NCBI GenBank assembly: GCA_943913655.1
Contig: CALTZA010000003.1
Coordinates: forward strand, 62,001-126,000
Direction: 5' to 3'
Length of the DNA stretch: 64,000 bases
Source of the DNA: an uncultured Francisella sp.
GTDB taxonomy: Bacteria; Pseudomonadota; Gammaproteobacteria; Burkholderiales; Neisseriaceae
The position numbers were made by a program, and so were the translations under genes. The notes under the pieces are model-generated. The model was not told the origin of the DNA and did not search any database. It worked only from the letters and a program-made list of their open reading frames with translations. Positions 1-8,546 of this stretch are shown here, piece after piece; position 1 is the stretch's first letter; every line of letters starts with the position of its first letter.

Positions 1-233
1 TCATAGCTAATAAATTCCAATCGAGCAAAACCGTTATGACTGATGATAGGGAAAACAGAATGAAAAGCCGCTTGTAGCCCTTGGTTCTTTCTTTTTTTAG
101 ATGGTACATCCTTTTGTAAGAACTGTGCATAAGAATCTTTCTGTATAGCAAGGACATAAGGGACATCTAGAACCTTTTGGCGTGTGGCGAAAGATTTACG
201 AATACGCTTTTTATCAGTGACAGAATAGGCCAT
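1..233 (-). CDS. rpoB: RNA polymerase beta subunit, N-terminal fragment (runs off the window)
   Basis: Only the first 77 codons are inside the window; the gene continues to the left. Translation from the ATG at 233 gives MAYSVTDKKRIRKSF followed by a VLDVPYVLAIQKDSY segment, the conserved opening of the bacterial beta subunit, which binds promoter DNA and nascent RNA in core RNA polymerase. It follows rplL on the same strand with a 159-bp gap that contains a strong hairpin, as in the classic rplJL-rpoBC operon. The partial length prevents any statement on the catalytic regions. Confidence 0.95.
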   Translation of the reverse strand, partial: MAYSVTDKKRIRKSFATRQKVLDVPYVLAIQKDSYAQFLQKDVPSKKRKNQGLQAAFHSVFPIISHNGFARLEFISY

Positions 234-330
234 TGAGAGTTTCTCCAATGATGATTTCAACAACAAAACAAGCCATTAAATATCAATGCCTTAACATTAA
301 TATTTAATCACTGGTCGTGTAAACAAAAAC

Positions 331-374
331 AAGATCGGCCCGTGCTTAAACAAATAGCACGCGACCTGGATCTT
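331..374 (-). promoter_or_regulatory. rplL-rpoB intercistronic hairpin, candidate RNase III processing site
   Basis: An inverted repeat AAGATC (331-336) / GATCTT (369-374) encloses a second one, CGTGCT (341-346) / AGCACG (356-361), with a small internal loop and a 9-nt apical loop. No U-run follows, so it is not a classical terminator. In E. coli the same interval carries an attenuator and an RNase III cut that uncouple rplL and rpoB expression. The position and double-stem shape fit such a role here; that is inference. Confidence 0.5.
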
Positions 375-392
375 GAACAAACAATAAAATTT

Positions 393-767
393 CTATTTAA
401 CTTCTACTTTGGCACCAGCATCTTGCAATTGTTTGGCAATATCATCAGCTTCTGCTTTAGGTATTCCTTCCTTAACAGGCTTAGGTGCGCCATCAACTAA
501 GTCTTTTGCATCCTTCAAACCTAGCCCTGTAATTGCTCTTACTACTTTAATCACTGCAACTTTCTGTGCACCTACTTCAGCCAAGATCACATCAAATTCT
601 GTTTTCTCTTCAGTACCAGCACTTGCATCTGTACCGCCAGCCGGTGCCGTAGCAATCGCTGCTGCGGAAACTCCAAACTTTTCTTCAAATGCTTTAATTA
701 AGTCATTTAGTTCGATAAGGGTTAAATGACCAATTGCCTCTAAAATATCTTCTTTTGATATAGCCAT
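393..767 (-). CDS. rplL: 50S ribosomal protein L7/L12
   Basis: 124 residues, the normal family length. The N-terminal dimerisation helix region is followed by an Ala/Gly-rich hinge (about residues 38-52) and the conserved C-terminal domain with EKTEFDVIL and VKVVRAITGLGLKDAKDLVD-like sequence (about 54-124), which recruits translational GTPases to the ribosome stalk. It lies 38 nt downstream of rplJ, whose product anchors L7/L12 dimers on the ribosome. An AGGAAATC ribosome binding region precedes the ATG. Codon use is A/T-ending (AAA, GAA) as in most neighbours. Confidence 0.98.
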   Translation of the reverse strand: MAISKEDILEAIGHLTLIELNDLIKAFEEKFGVSAAAIATAPAGGTDASAGTEEKTEFDVILAEVGAQKVAVIKVVRAITGLGLKDAKDLVDGAPKPVKEGIPKAEADDIAKQLQDAGAKVEVK

Positions 768-805
768 AATGATTTCCTAAATAAAATTTAATTAAAAAGC
801 TCAAG

Positions 806-1306
806 CTAAGCTTGCGCCTGTGCTGATTTCTTTTCTGACAATGCAGCCAATGTTCTAGCAAAAGTAGCCAAAGGAGCCTGCATCATACCCACCACCTTAG
901 CCAATAATTCCTCGCGAGAAGGAATGAGCGCAAGCTGGGTGATCTCGCTTGGTGTCAATACTTTTCCATCATAGAATCCTGATTTAACAATCAAAGCCTC
1001 TTCTTTTTTGGAAAGCTGGTGTAATACTTTTGCTGCATGAACTGGATTTTTAGAGGCTGCATAAATTAAAGGTCCTACCATCTGATCTGCCAAGGGCTCA
1101 AATACAGTCCCTTGCACCGCACGTTTGGCGAGATTATTTTTCAACACGCGAAGATATATATCTGCCTGGCGAGCTTGAGCACGAAGTGCTGTTAAGCTAG
1201 TTACCTTCATACCACGGTATTGAGCAATCACTAAAGATTCAGCATCTTTCAGCTGTGCACCCACCTCCTCTACAATCGCTTTTTTGTCTTCAATCTTAAG
1301 ACTCAA
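806..1306 (-). CDS. rplJ: 50S ribosomal protein L10
   Basis: 166 residues, matching the family. The N-terminal rRNA-binding domain has the conserved VIAQYRGMKVTSLTALR stretch (about 26-42) and VLKNNLAKRAV (about 54-64); the C-terminal helix (about 138-166) binds L7/L12 dimers. L10 forms the base of the ribosomal stalk and, with L12, represses translation of its own mRNA in bacteria. The structured leader at 1392-1482 just upstream is consistent with that feedback. A GGAGATGT ribosome binding site precedes the start. Confidence 0.98.
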   Translation of the reverse strand: MSLKIEDKKAIVEEVGAQLKDAESLVIAQYRGMKVTSLTALRAQARQADIYLRVLKNNLAKRAVQGTVFEPLADQMVGPLIYAASKNPVHAAKVLHQLSKKEEALIVKSGFYDGKVLTPSEITQLALIPSREELLAKVVGMMQAPLATFARTLAALSEKKSAQAQA

Positions 1307-1391
1307 AGTTACATCTCCTTTTTCATCATAAATAAGACTTGAGTAAAATACTCTTTACCAGCTCGGTAATGATCAAAAGAATTTATTTTGA

Positions 1392-1482
1392 ACTACCGTC
1401 TGCGTAGGGCCTATCAATTAAATCGCCAAAGGCGATCCCTACGGTCTTCGACCTCCCACAACTTCAAAGCAAGAAGCTGTGG
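1392..1482 (-). promoter_or_regulatory. L10-type ribosomal protein leader upstream of rplJ
   Basis: The rplA-rplJ gap folds, on the minus strand, into several nested stems. CCACAxCTTC/GAAGxTGTGG occupies 1456-1465 and 1473-1482; a hairpin with ATCGCC/GGCGAT arms occupies 1422-1436 with a 3-nt loop; CGTAGGG (1403-1409) pairs with CCCTACG (1437-1443), closing around that hairpin. A multi-stem leader before rplJ is the known target of L10(L12) autoregulation (Rfam L10 leader). The assignment rests on position and folding by eye. Confidence 0.7.
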
Positions 1483-1519
1483 CCCATATACTCAGCTTAC
1501 ACTTCGAATAAAAGTTAAA

Positions 1520-2221
1520 CTAAGAATTTTCCTTGCCCAGAGCAGTGATATCAACAGCCACTCCCACACCCATGGTGCTAGAAAGCGCAATATGCCGGAT
1601 ATAAACACCTTTAGAAGATGCTGGCTTGGCTTTTGTTAGTGCTTCTAACACCGTATTGATGTTTTCTTTTAGCCCCTCATCTGCGAACGAAGCCCGCCCA
1701 ACAGTTGTATGAATGATACCGTTTTTATCCGCTCGATATTGCACTCCTACTTTGGCATTTTTAACTGCTTGCGCCACATTAGCAGTCACAGTTCCTACTT
1801 TGGGATTAGGCATTAAACCGCGAGGGCCTAAAATAGTACCTAGTTGACCAACAACACGCATTGCATCAGGTGAAGCAATTACAACATCAAAATTAATCTG
1901 TCCGCTTTTCACCTCTTGTGCCAAATCTTCCAAACCAACTAAATCAGCTCCTGCCTCTTTTGCAAGCTCTAAATTTGCACCCTGCGTGAACACAGCAACT
2001 CGAGTTGTCCGTCCTGTCCCATTAGGTAAGACCACTGCACCACGCACAGCTTGATCGGACTTTCTTGGGTCAATACCTAAATTAACTGCCAAGTCAATTG
2101 ACTCATCAAACTTAGCTGTTGCTGTCTTTTTAACTAAAGCGATGGCCTCATCAAGAGAATATAATTTATTGTTATCAAAGCCCTCACGGATTATACGCGT
2201 CCTTTTTGATAATTTAGCCAT
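1520..2221 (-). CDS. rplA: 50S ribosomal protein L1
   Basis: 233 residues from the ATG at 2221 (MAKLSKRTRIIREGF), the usual L1 start. The frame is open 15 codons further upstream, but that extension lies within rplK and is not typical of L1. L1 binds 23S rRNA at the E-site stalk and represses the rplKA mRNA. Visible hallmarks are the ASPDAMRVVGQLGTILGPRGLMPNPKVGTV-type region (about 125-155) and the C-terminal KGVYIRHIALSSTMGVGV. The start codon lies inside the last codons of rplK (8-nt overlap), implying translational coupling. Confidence 0.97.
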   Translation of the reverse strand: MAKLSKRTRIIREGFDNNKLYSLDEAIALVKKTATAKFDESIDLAVNLGIDPRKSDQAVRGAVVLPNGTGRTTRVAVFTQGANLELAKEAGADLVGLEDLAQEVKSGQINFDVVIASPDAMRVVGQLGTILGPRGLMPNPKVGTVTANVAQAVKNAKVGVQYRADKNGIIHTTVGRASFADEGLKENINTVLEALTKAKPASSKGVYIRHIALSSTMGVGVAVDITALGKENS

Positions 2222-2651
2222 TGATATCCTCCACTTCAATTCCCATTGCTCGGGCACTTCCAGCAATAATTTTCACATTTGCTTGTAAATCAGCACCAGT
2301 TAAATCTGCTTCTTTCATTTTAGCAATTTCTTCAATTTGGGCACGCGTCACTTTTCCTACTTTATTTGTATGAGGTGTTGCACTTCCTTTTTCAATACCG
2401 GCTGCCTTTTTCAACAACACAGAAGCAGGTGGAGTTTTTAATACAAAAGTAAAAGATTTATCAGCAAAAGCAGTGATCACTACAGGAACCGGTAGACCAG
2501 CTTCCATTCCCTGTGTTGCTGCGTTAAAAGCCTTGCAAAACTCCATGATATTCAACCCTCTTTGGCCAAGCGCAGGCCCAACAGGGGGTGAAGGATTGGC
2601 TTTGCCGGCCGGAACTTGTAACTTGATATACCCAACTATTTTTTTGGCCAC
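2214..2651 (-). CDS. rplK: 50S ribosomal protein L11
   Basis: 145 residues from a GTG start at 2651. This start is chosen over an upstream ATG because AAGGAG sits six bases before it and the protein then begins (M)AKKIVGYIKLQVPAG, as L11 does. Conserved features are the Pro-rich loop NPSPPVGPALGQRGLNIMEF (about 19-38), part of the thiostrepton/GTPase-centre region, and the C-terminal rRNA-binding domain. L11 binds the 1070 region of 23S rRNA and is needed for RelA activation by stalled ribosomes. It is the first gene after a 450-bp gap and is probably transcribed with rplA. Confidence 0.97.
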   Translation of the reverse strand: MAKKIVGYIKLQVPAGKANPSPPVGPALGQRGLNIMEFCKAFNAATQGMEAGLPVPVVITAFADKSFTFVLKTPPASVLLKKAAGIEKGSATPHTNKVGKVTRAQIEEIAKMKEADLTGADLQANVKIIAGSARAMGIEVEDING

Positions 2652-3102
2652 TATAATCTCCTTGAAAACGGGTGCAAACGCGCTAAATACGCTCCCCAAT
2701 CTATATAATGTTTTATACTTAAAGACGATGGATAAAGCCCTGCTGCAAGAAAATACGTGATCTGTTCTAGCAGCAGGTTAATAAACCCCACTATTCTTCA
2801 AAAAATTAGCCGAGCATTCTAACATAAATATCTATAAAGCAATAAAAACATATCCCTTACGTTTAATAACAGTAAAGCCCTTATTTAAGATCTATTCAAC
2901 AATTCATACTATCTTATTACGCGGACAGGGAGAGGCAAAATCGATTTTAAAATTCTTGACCATAACTTAAAAAATCACAACTAGCATAGATAGTAACACT
3001 CAAATAAACACTACAGTTTAAAACACCACGCACTGAATCATTTTACCAACAATTGTTAATCAACTGAACCTCTAATTATCAAACTTAAGCTACTCTCTAA
3101 TA
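2652..3102. other. nusG-rplK intergenic region with a candidate rplK leader
   Basis: No credible gene is seen in these 450 bp. The one clear element is a perfect 8-bp inverted repeat, CCTGCTGC at 2739-2746 and GCAGCAGG at 2770-2777, with a 23-nt loop, about 90 nt upstream of the rplK start. In enteric bacteria this interval carries the rplKA promoter and the L1 translational operator. A convincing -35/-10 pair was not identified here. The rest is AT-rich and featureless to the eye. Confidence 0.45.
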
Positions 3103-3636
3103 TTAAAGTTTTTCTACCTGGTTAAACTCTAATTCTACCGGTGTTTCACGACCAAAAATTTGCACCAACACTTTGAGTTTATTACGTTCATAGTTCACTT
3201 CTTCAATGGAACCACTAAAATCGACAAATGGACCACTCGTAACTCGAACACTTTCATTAACCCCAAACATCACTTTTGGTTTAGGCTTCTCAACCCCCGA
3301 CTGTACTTTATTGAGAATTCGATCTACCTCTTTTTGACTGATCGGGATTGGTTTATGGGCACTACCTCCTACAAACCCAGTTACTTTAGGCGTGCTTTTC
3401 ACCAAATGCCAAGTTTTATCAGTCATATCCATTTCAACCAAAAGATATCCAGGAAAAAATTTACGTTCACTGATCTTTTTCTTGCCACCTTTAATATCAA
3501 CCACTTCCTCAGTGGGTATTAAGATTTGACCAAAGCTGTTTTCAACATGCTCTCGCTCAATATACTCTCTTAGCAGGCTAACGACCTTTTTTTCAAATCC
3601 AGAGTAAACATGTACCACGTACCATTGTTTGTCCAA
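3103..3636 (-). CDS. nusG: Transcription termination/antitermination factor NusG
   Basis: 177 residues, the normal length. The NGN domain starts with KQWYVVHVYSGFEKKV (3-18) and contains the FFPGYLLVEM motif (about 61-70); the C-terminal KOW domain (about 125-177) has VRVTSGPFVDFSGSIEEV. NusG binds RNA polymerase, suppresses pausing, and links it to Rho or to ribosomal protein S10. It follows secE with one base between stop and start, the conserved secE-nusG pair. No unusual insert is seen. Confidence 0.98.
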   Translation of the reverse strand: MDKQWYVVHVYSGFEKKVVSLLREYIEREHVENSFGQILIPTEEVVDIKGGKKKISERKFFPGYLLVEMDMTDKTWHLVKSTPKVTGFVGGSAHKPIPISQKEVDRILNKVQSGVEKPKPKVMFGVNESVRVTSGPFVDFSGSIEEVNYERNKLKVLVQIFGRETPVELEFNQVEKL

Positions 3637-3637
3637 G

Positions 3638-4186
3638 CTAACCTCCTCTTCTTAAAATTAGATCATAAAGCACCCATTGGATGATTGAATCAGATATCCA
3701 CATGCACGCTGCCAGTATGGCAATAAATACCATTACCATTAGGGTTATCCGTCCTGCAGTTTTTGAATCAGGCCACACCACTTTTTTAAGTTCGATGGTT
3801 GCATCTTTTACATATCTTAATAAAGAAAAGCCAAATGAACACCAATAAAATAAAATGGCTATAAAACCGATAACTCCCAGCACAGGGCTTGTATAAGCCA
3901 AAGGTATGTTAGGATAGGAAAATAAAAAACTAGGTGTTTTAAATAAATAAAAAGCACCTATGCCTAACAATAGAATAACCATTGCTATGGTGAGCTTTAC
4001 TTTATCTGCATGACTTATCCACTTTTCAGGTAAAACCACTTTTCGTTTAATGATTTTAGGATCTTTAGCACTCTTTATTTCGGATTTAATCATTTGACTT
4101 ACCTTTTTTCTACTACTTGCAATAGAAGGAGAAGAAGGCGCTACACTTTTCTTAACTTTATTATGATTATGCTTACTTTTTTTCAT
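3638..4186 (-). CDS. secE: Preprotein translocase subunit SecE with a long basic N-terminus
   Basis: 182 residues, against about 127 in E. coli. SecE clamps SecY in the Sec translocon. Three hydrophobic segments are visible (about 64-83, 101-125 and 146-172), as in enteric SecE. The conserved amphipathic helix with EL(K)KVVWPDS (about 130-141) precedes the last one, which is the essential part. The first 60 residues are rich in Lys and Ser (MKKSKHNHNKVKKSV) and lie before the first membrane segment, so they should be cytoplasmic. The gene sits directly before nusG, after the tRNA-Trp terminator. Confidence 0.95.
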   Translation of the reverse strand: MKKSKHNHNKVKKSVAPSSPSIASSRKKVSQMIKSEIKSAKDPKIIKRKVVLPEKWISHADKVKLTIAMVILLLGIGAFYLFKTPSFLFSYPNIPLAYTSPVLGVIGFIAILFYWCSFGFSLLRYVKDATIELKKVVWPDSKTAGRITLMVMVFIAILAACMWISDSIIQWVLYDLILRRGG

Positions 4187-4257
4187 GTCACAACCTGCTA
4201 TTCATCAAGACACTAAATGATACAAGCAGTACCTGTACTCTGGATACCTAATTTCCA

Positions 4258-4290
4258 ACAAAAAAACTAACCGGCACAGGCCGATTAGTT
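4258..4290 (-). terminator. Intrinsic terminator downstream of tRNA-Trp
   Basis: On the minus strand an 11-bp stem (4265-4275 pairing with 4280-4290, one G-U pair, 4-nt loop) is followed immediately by seven U residues. It ends the tRNA-Tyr/Gly/Thr-tuf-tRNA-Trp transcript before secE, so secE-nusG need their own promoter or read-through. Confidence 0.9.
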
Positions 4291-4296
4291 CATGGT

Positions 4297-4372
4297 TGGC
4301 AGGCCAGGGGGGTCTCGAACCCCCAACCCTCGGTTTTGGAGACCGATACTCTACCAATTGAGCTACTGGCCT
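4297..4372 (-). tRNA. tRNA-Trp(CCA)
   Basis: A complete cloverleaf is visible on the minus strand. Acceptor arms AGGCCAG/CTGGCCT are followed by discriminator G and an encoded CCA. The anticodon stem TCGGT/ACCGA has loop CTCCAAA with anticodon CCA, and the T arm is GGGGG-TTCGAGA-CCCCC. It begins five bases after the tuf stop codon and is followed by an intrinsic terminator, so it is co-transcribed with tuf. Confidence 0.98.
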
Positions 4373-4377
4373 ATCCT

Positions 4378-5568
<1,191 letters not shown>

Positions 5569-5662
5569 CACTCATCCCTCAATTAATATTCATCAAATGT
5601 CGCACCTAGTTAATGTGCTTTCACACTGACCACCTATTTATTACAACTATCGCCATCGCCCT

Positions 5663-5737
<75 letters not shown>

Positions 5738-5746
5738 CTAAAAAAA

Positions 5747-5820
5747 TGGAGCGGGTGAAGGGAATCGAACCCTCACATTAAGCTTGGAAGGCTTCTGCTC
5801 TACCATTGAGCTACACCCGC
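5747..5820 (-). tRNA. tRNA-Gly(TCC)
   Basis: Acceptor arms GCGGGTG/CACCCGC with discriminator T and encoded CCA; anticodon loop CTTCCAA, anticodon TCC. The anticodon stem GAAGC/GCTTA has a G-A opposition at its outer pair, otherwise the fold is regular. It lies between tRNA-Tyr and tRNA-Thr, with a 9-bp gap to the latter. Confidence 0.97.
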
Positions 5821-5840
5821 CCTTATCAATATCCTGGATC

Positions 5841-5924
5841 TGGTGGAGGGAGAAGGATTCGAACCTTCGAAGCTTACGCAACAGATTTACAGTCTGCCCC
5901 CTTTGACCGCTCGGGAATCCCTCC
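5841..5924 (-). tRNA. tRNA-Tyr(GTA)
   Basis: Acceptor GGAGGGA/TCCCTCC with discriminator A and encoded CCA. It has the long variable arm expected for bacterial tRNA-Tyr, and the anticodon loop CTGTAAA gives anticodon GTA. It is the first gene of the tRNA-tuf unit, directly behind the promoter at 5943-5972. Confidence 0.97.
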
Positions 5925-5942
5925 ACACCTTTAGAACCGCGT

Positions 5943-5972
5943 ATTCTACCTCAACTCACGTTTTTCCGTCAA
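5943..5972 (-). promoter_or_regulatory. Sigma-70-type promoter of the tRNA-Tyr/Gly/Thr-tuf operon
   Basis: On the minus strand, TTGACG (5967-5972) and TAGAAT (5943-5948) are separated by 18 bp, followed by a GC-rich CGCGG discriminator just before tRNA-Tyr. GC-rich discriminators are typical of stable-RNA promoters under stringent control. The -35 box lies four bases from the end of the ferredoxin gene. Confidence 0.8.
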
Positions 5973-5976
5973 GATG

Positions 5977-6240
5977 TTAGCAACTTACTTTTTCAATTTT
6001 GATAATGCGACGATATTTATCCCACAATTGCTCTTCGCTCTCGCTATGCATAGGATTAAGTAGAATACAATCAACTGGACAGACCTGCTGACATTGTGGT
6101 TCATCGTAATGTCCCACACACTCTGTGCATAAATTAGAATTTATTTCGTATATTTCTTCACCTTGTGAAATTGCTTTGTTAGGGCACTCTGACTCGCATA
6201 CATCACAATTAATACAATCATCAGTTATATATAAAGACAT
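5977..6240 (-). CDS. YfhL-type 2[4Fe-4S] ferredoxin
   Basis: 87 residues. Two clusters of cysteines are visible: CINCDVCESEC followed by P (10-21), and CTECVGHYDEPQCQQVC (38-54) followed by PVDC. The enlarged loop in the second motif is the signature of the Allochromatium/YfhL type of low-potential dicluster ferredoxin. Such proteins are soluble electron carriers; the partner is not evident from the neighbours. It is transcribed in the same direction as the tRNA-tuf unit, and the tuf promoter begins inside its 3' flank. Confidence 0.92.
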   Translation of the reverse strand: MSLYITDDCINCDVCESECPNKAISQGEEIYEINSNLCTECVGHYDEPQCQQVCPVDCILLNPMHSESEEQLWDKYRRIIKIEKVSC

Positions 6241-6413
6241 GGTTTAGTCCTCTTCTACCCTAATTTTCATTTTTTTGGGTAATATCTTTATCATCATACT
6301 CTTAACGAATTTATTCCTCAAAATAACCTTAGATTGTACTTTTTTTCAAAAAACCATCTACCATTTATGGTATCTTTGTCATCCTATTAGCTGCACACAT
6401 TAGCACGTAAAGA

Positions 6414-7013
6414 ATGATAAAACTGATAGTTAAGATACCTAAATACGTGATCATTCTCTTGATCATATCTTACACAATACTTTTTGCTTGGGTGATGCTT
6501 GACAAACATCATCCTGTATCACTGAGTCATGCCGATGCAATTATTGTACTAGGAGCTGCCGCTTGGGGGAATCATCCTTCACCCGTTCTTAAAAAACGAA
6601 TCAATCACGCAATTACTCTTTATAAACAAAAAATCGCTTCTTATATTATATTTACTGGAGGCACCCCCAATCCCAACTTCCCCTCAGAAGCAGCTGTGGC
6701 AAAGAAGTTTGCTCATAGCTATCATGGCATTCCAAAATCAGCTATAGCCGTTGATGAAAGTAGCCGAAATACTTACGAAAATCTTGTTAATGCAAAAAAG
6801 ATAGGAGAAAAAAGAGATTGGCACCAGTTTATTATCGTCAGCGACAGCTATCATCTGACACGAGCTACAATTATCGCTCACCTGCTTGGTTTGTCTGTAC
6901 AAAGTTCAGCAACTGAGCAAACAATTAAAATAACTATAAAGGCGCTTAAAATGTATATCAAAGAAACTAACTCTATCATTGCTACCCTGATATACCATTA
7001 TTTACTTCATTAA
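6414..7013 (+). CDS. YdcF/SanA-like DUF218 membrane protein
   Basis: 199 residues. One N-terminal membrane segment (about 9-29) is followed by a DUF218 domain with DAIIVLGAA (41-49), FTGG (about 79-82), ESSRNTYENL (about 115-124) and VSDSYHLTRA (about 140-149). The family includes SanA, ElyC and YdcF of E. coli, linked to envelope integrity and peptidoglycan/lipid carrier metabolism, but the biochemical reaction is not settled. It stands alone, between divergently oriented fdx and convergent emrB. Confidence 0.85.
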   Translation: MIKLIVKIPKYVIILLIISYTILFAWVMLDKHHPVSLSHADAIIVLGAAAWGNHPSPVLKKRINHAITLYKQKIASYIIFTGGTPNPNFPSEAAVAKKFAHSYHGIPKSAIAVDESSRNTYENLVNAKKIGEKRDWHQFIIVSDSYHLTRATIIAHLLGLSVQSSATEQTIKITIKALKMYIKETNSIIATLIYHYLLH

Positions 7014-7028
7014 GAACTGTCTTTTAAA

Positions 7029-8528
7029 TCATATTCGTTTAGAAAGCCAGACAAAGCCAGTGAGGAATAAAAATACTAAAGCGCACACATAAAAAATTTC
7101 ATTGCTACCAATAATAAACCCTTGTTGCGTGATCATTTGTTGAGCTACTGCCAGGCTGGCTTCTTTTGGTATGCCTAACGTTACTGCCGTATGATTCATC
7201 CAATCTACACTATTTGAATTAAACAAATGGAAACTCTCTGTCAAATGAGCATGGTGAACAGCTTCTCTTCTCTCCCACACAGTCATCGATAAAGAAGCAC
7301 CAATTCCTCCAAATAAGGTCCGTAAAAAATTAGATAGACCTGAGGCTTGAGCCATATCCATTGGTTTGATCCTAGAAAAAATAATATTGTTAACAGGCAT
7401 AAAGTAAAAGGCTACTGCTATCCCTTGCACAAACTGCGGCATACATACATCCCAGAAGGTCATATCAATATTAAAATTTGAGCGCCAGTAAAAACAAAGA
7501 GCAAACACCAAAAAGCTAATTGTGACCCATATGCGCATATCAACCCGTTTATCCAATTTGCCTACTATCGGCGTCAATATAAAGGGGAAAAAACCGACAA
7601 CAGCGATTGATTCTCCTGCTGTAACGGCTTTATAACCATATTGAGACTCCAAGACTTGAGGTATCAGGACAATAGCACCAATGTATACTGTCATTGAAGC
7701 ACATAATACAAAAGTGCCAATAGAAAAATTGCGGTCCTTCAAAAGAGAAAGCTTAATCAACGGATAAGGCTGATCTATTTCCCAAACCAAAAAGTAGAGA
7801 AAACAAACTACGCTAATAATAGCTAGTATAATGATTTCGTTGGATTGAAACCAATCTACTTCTCTTCCTCGATCCAGCATTAACTGAAAACATGCTACAC
7901 CAAGCATCATACAAACAATGCCCACATAATCTACTGGCACGCTTTCTTTTTCAGTTTCATGTCGCTTCAATATTATCCAGCAAAGAGCAAGTGATAAAAG
8001 ACCAATGGGCACGTTGATAAAAAATATCCAACCCCAGTAATAGTTATCACTAATGTATCCGCCTAAAATCGGTCCTAATACCGGTGCGATCATAATAACA
8101 ATGCCAAAAAGCCCCATTGCCATCGAACGCCTTTCTAACGGAGTATTACGCAATAACAAACTTTGCGCTAATGGGATCATAGGTCCGGAAACTAAGCCTT
8201 GAAAAACACGCGCAATAATAAGCATCACTAAGTTGGTCGATAAACCACATAGCAAAGAAGCAACAATGAACAAAGTTACTGAAATTAAAAATAAACGGAC
8301 TTCTCCAATGCGCTTTGACAAAAATCCAGTAAGGGGAATAGAGGCCGCATTGAATACCATAAAAAAAGTAACTACCCATATTCCTTGGGACACACTAGCT
8401 CCCAAATGGCCAGCAATCGCAGGTAAGGCTACATTAGCAATTGTGGAATCTAGTACCTGCATAAAAGTAGCCAAGGAAAGACCAGCAATCATCAACGCTG
8501 CATCTTTACCCTTTAAATACTCAGTCAT
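7029..8528 (-). CDS. emrB: EmrB/QacA-family multidrug efflux transporter (DHA2 MFS)
   Basis: 499 residues with about 14 hydrophobic segments. The DHA2 signatures LDSTIANVALPAIAG (27-41) and RVFQGLVSGPMIPL (about 108-121) and the motif C-like VLGPILGGYISD (about 150-161) are visible. These proton-driven pumps export hydrophobic compounds. It is 18 bp downstream of an emrA-type gene on the same strand, so the two should form the inner-membrane pump and its periplasmic adaptor; an outer-membrane TolC partner is not in the window. No regulator gene is adjacent. Confidence 0.93.
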   Translation of the reverse strand: MTEYLKGKDAALMIAGLSLATFMQVLDSTIANVALPAIAGHLGASVSQGIWVVTFFMVFNAASIPLTGFLSKRIGEVRLFLISVTLFIVASLLCGLSTNLVMLIIARVFQGLVSGPMIPLAQSLLLRNTPLERRSMAMGLFGIVIMIAPVLGPILGGYISDNYYWGWIFFINVPIGLLSLALCWIILKRHETEKESVPVDYVGIVCMMLGVACFQLMLDRGREVDWFQSNEIIILAIISVVCFLYFLVWEIDQPYPLIKLSLLKDRNFSIGTFVLCASMTVYIGAIVLIPQVLESQYGYKAVTAGESIAVVGFFPFILTPIVGKLDKRVDMRIWVTISFLVFALCFYWRSNFNIDMTFWDVCMPQFVQGIAVAFYFMPVNNIIFSRIKPMDMAQASGLSNFLRTLFGGIGASLSMTVWERREAVHHAHLTESFHLFNSNSVDWMNHTAVTLGIPKEASLAVAQQMITQQGFIIGSNEIFYVCALVFLFLTGFVWLSKRI

Positions 8529-8546
8529 ACTTGATCACACGGTCTA

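Noticed and set aside
5738..5926. 62-codon frame across the tRNA-Gly and tRNA-Tyr genes
   Set aside because: It is read through structural RNA genes.
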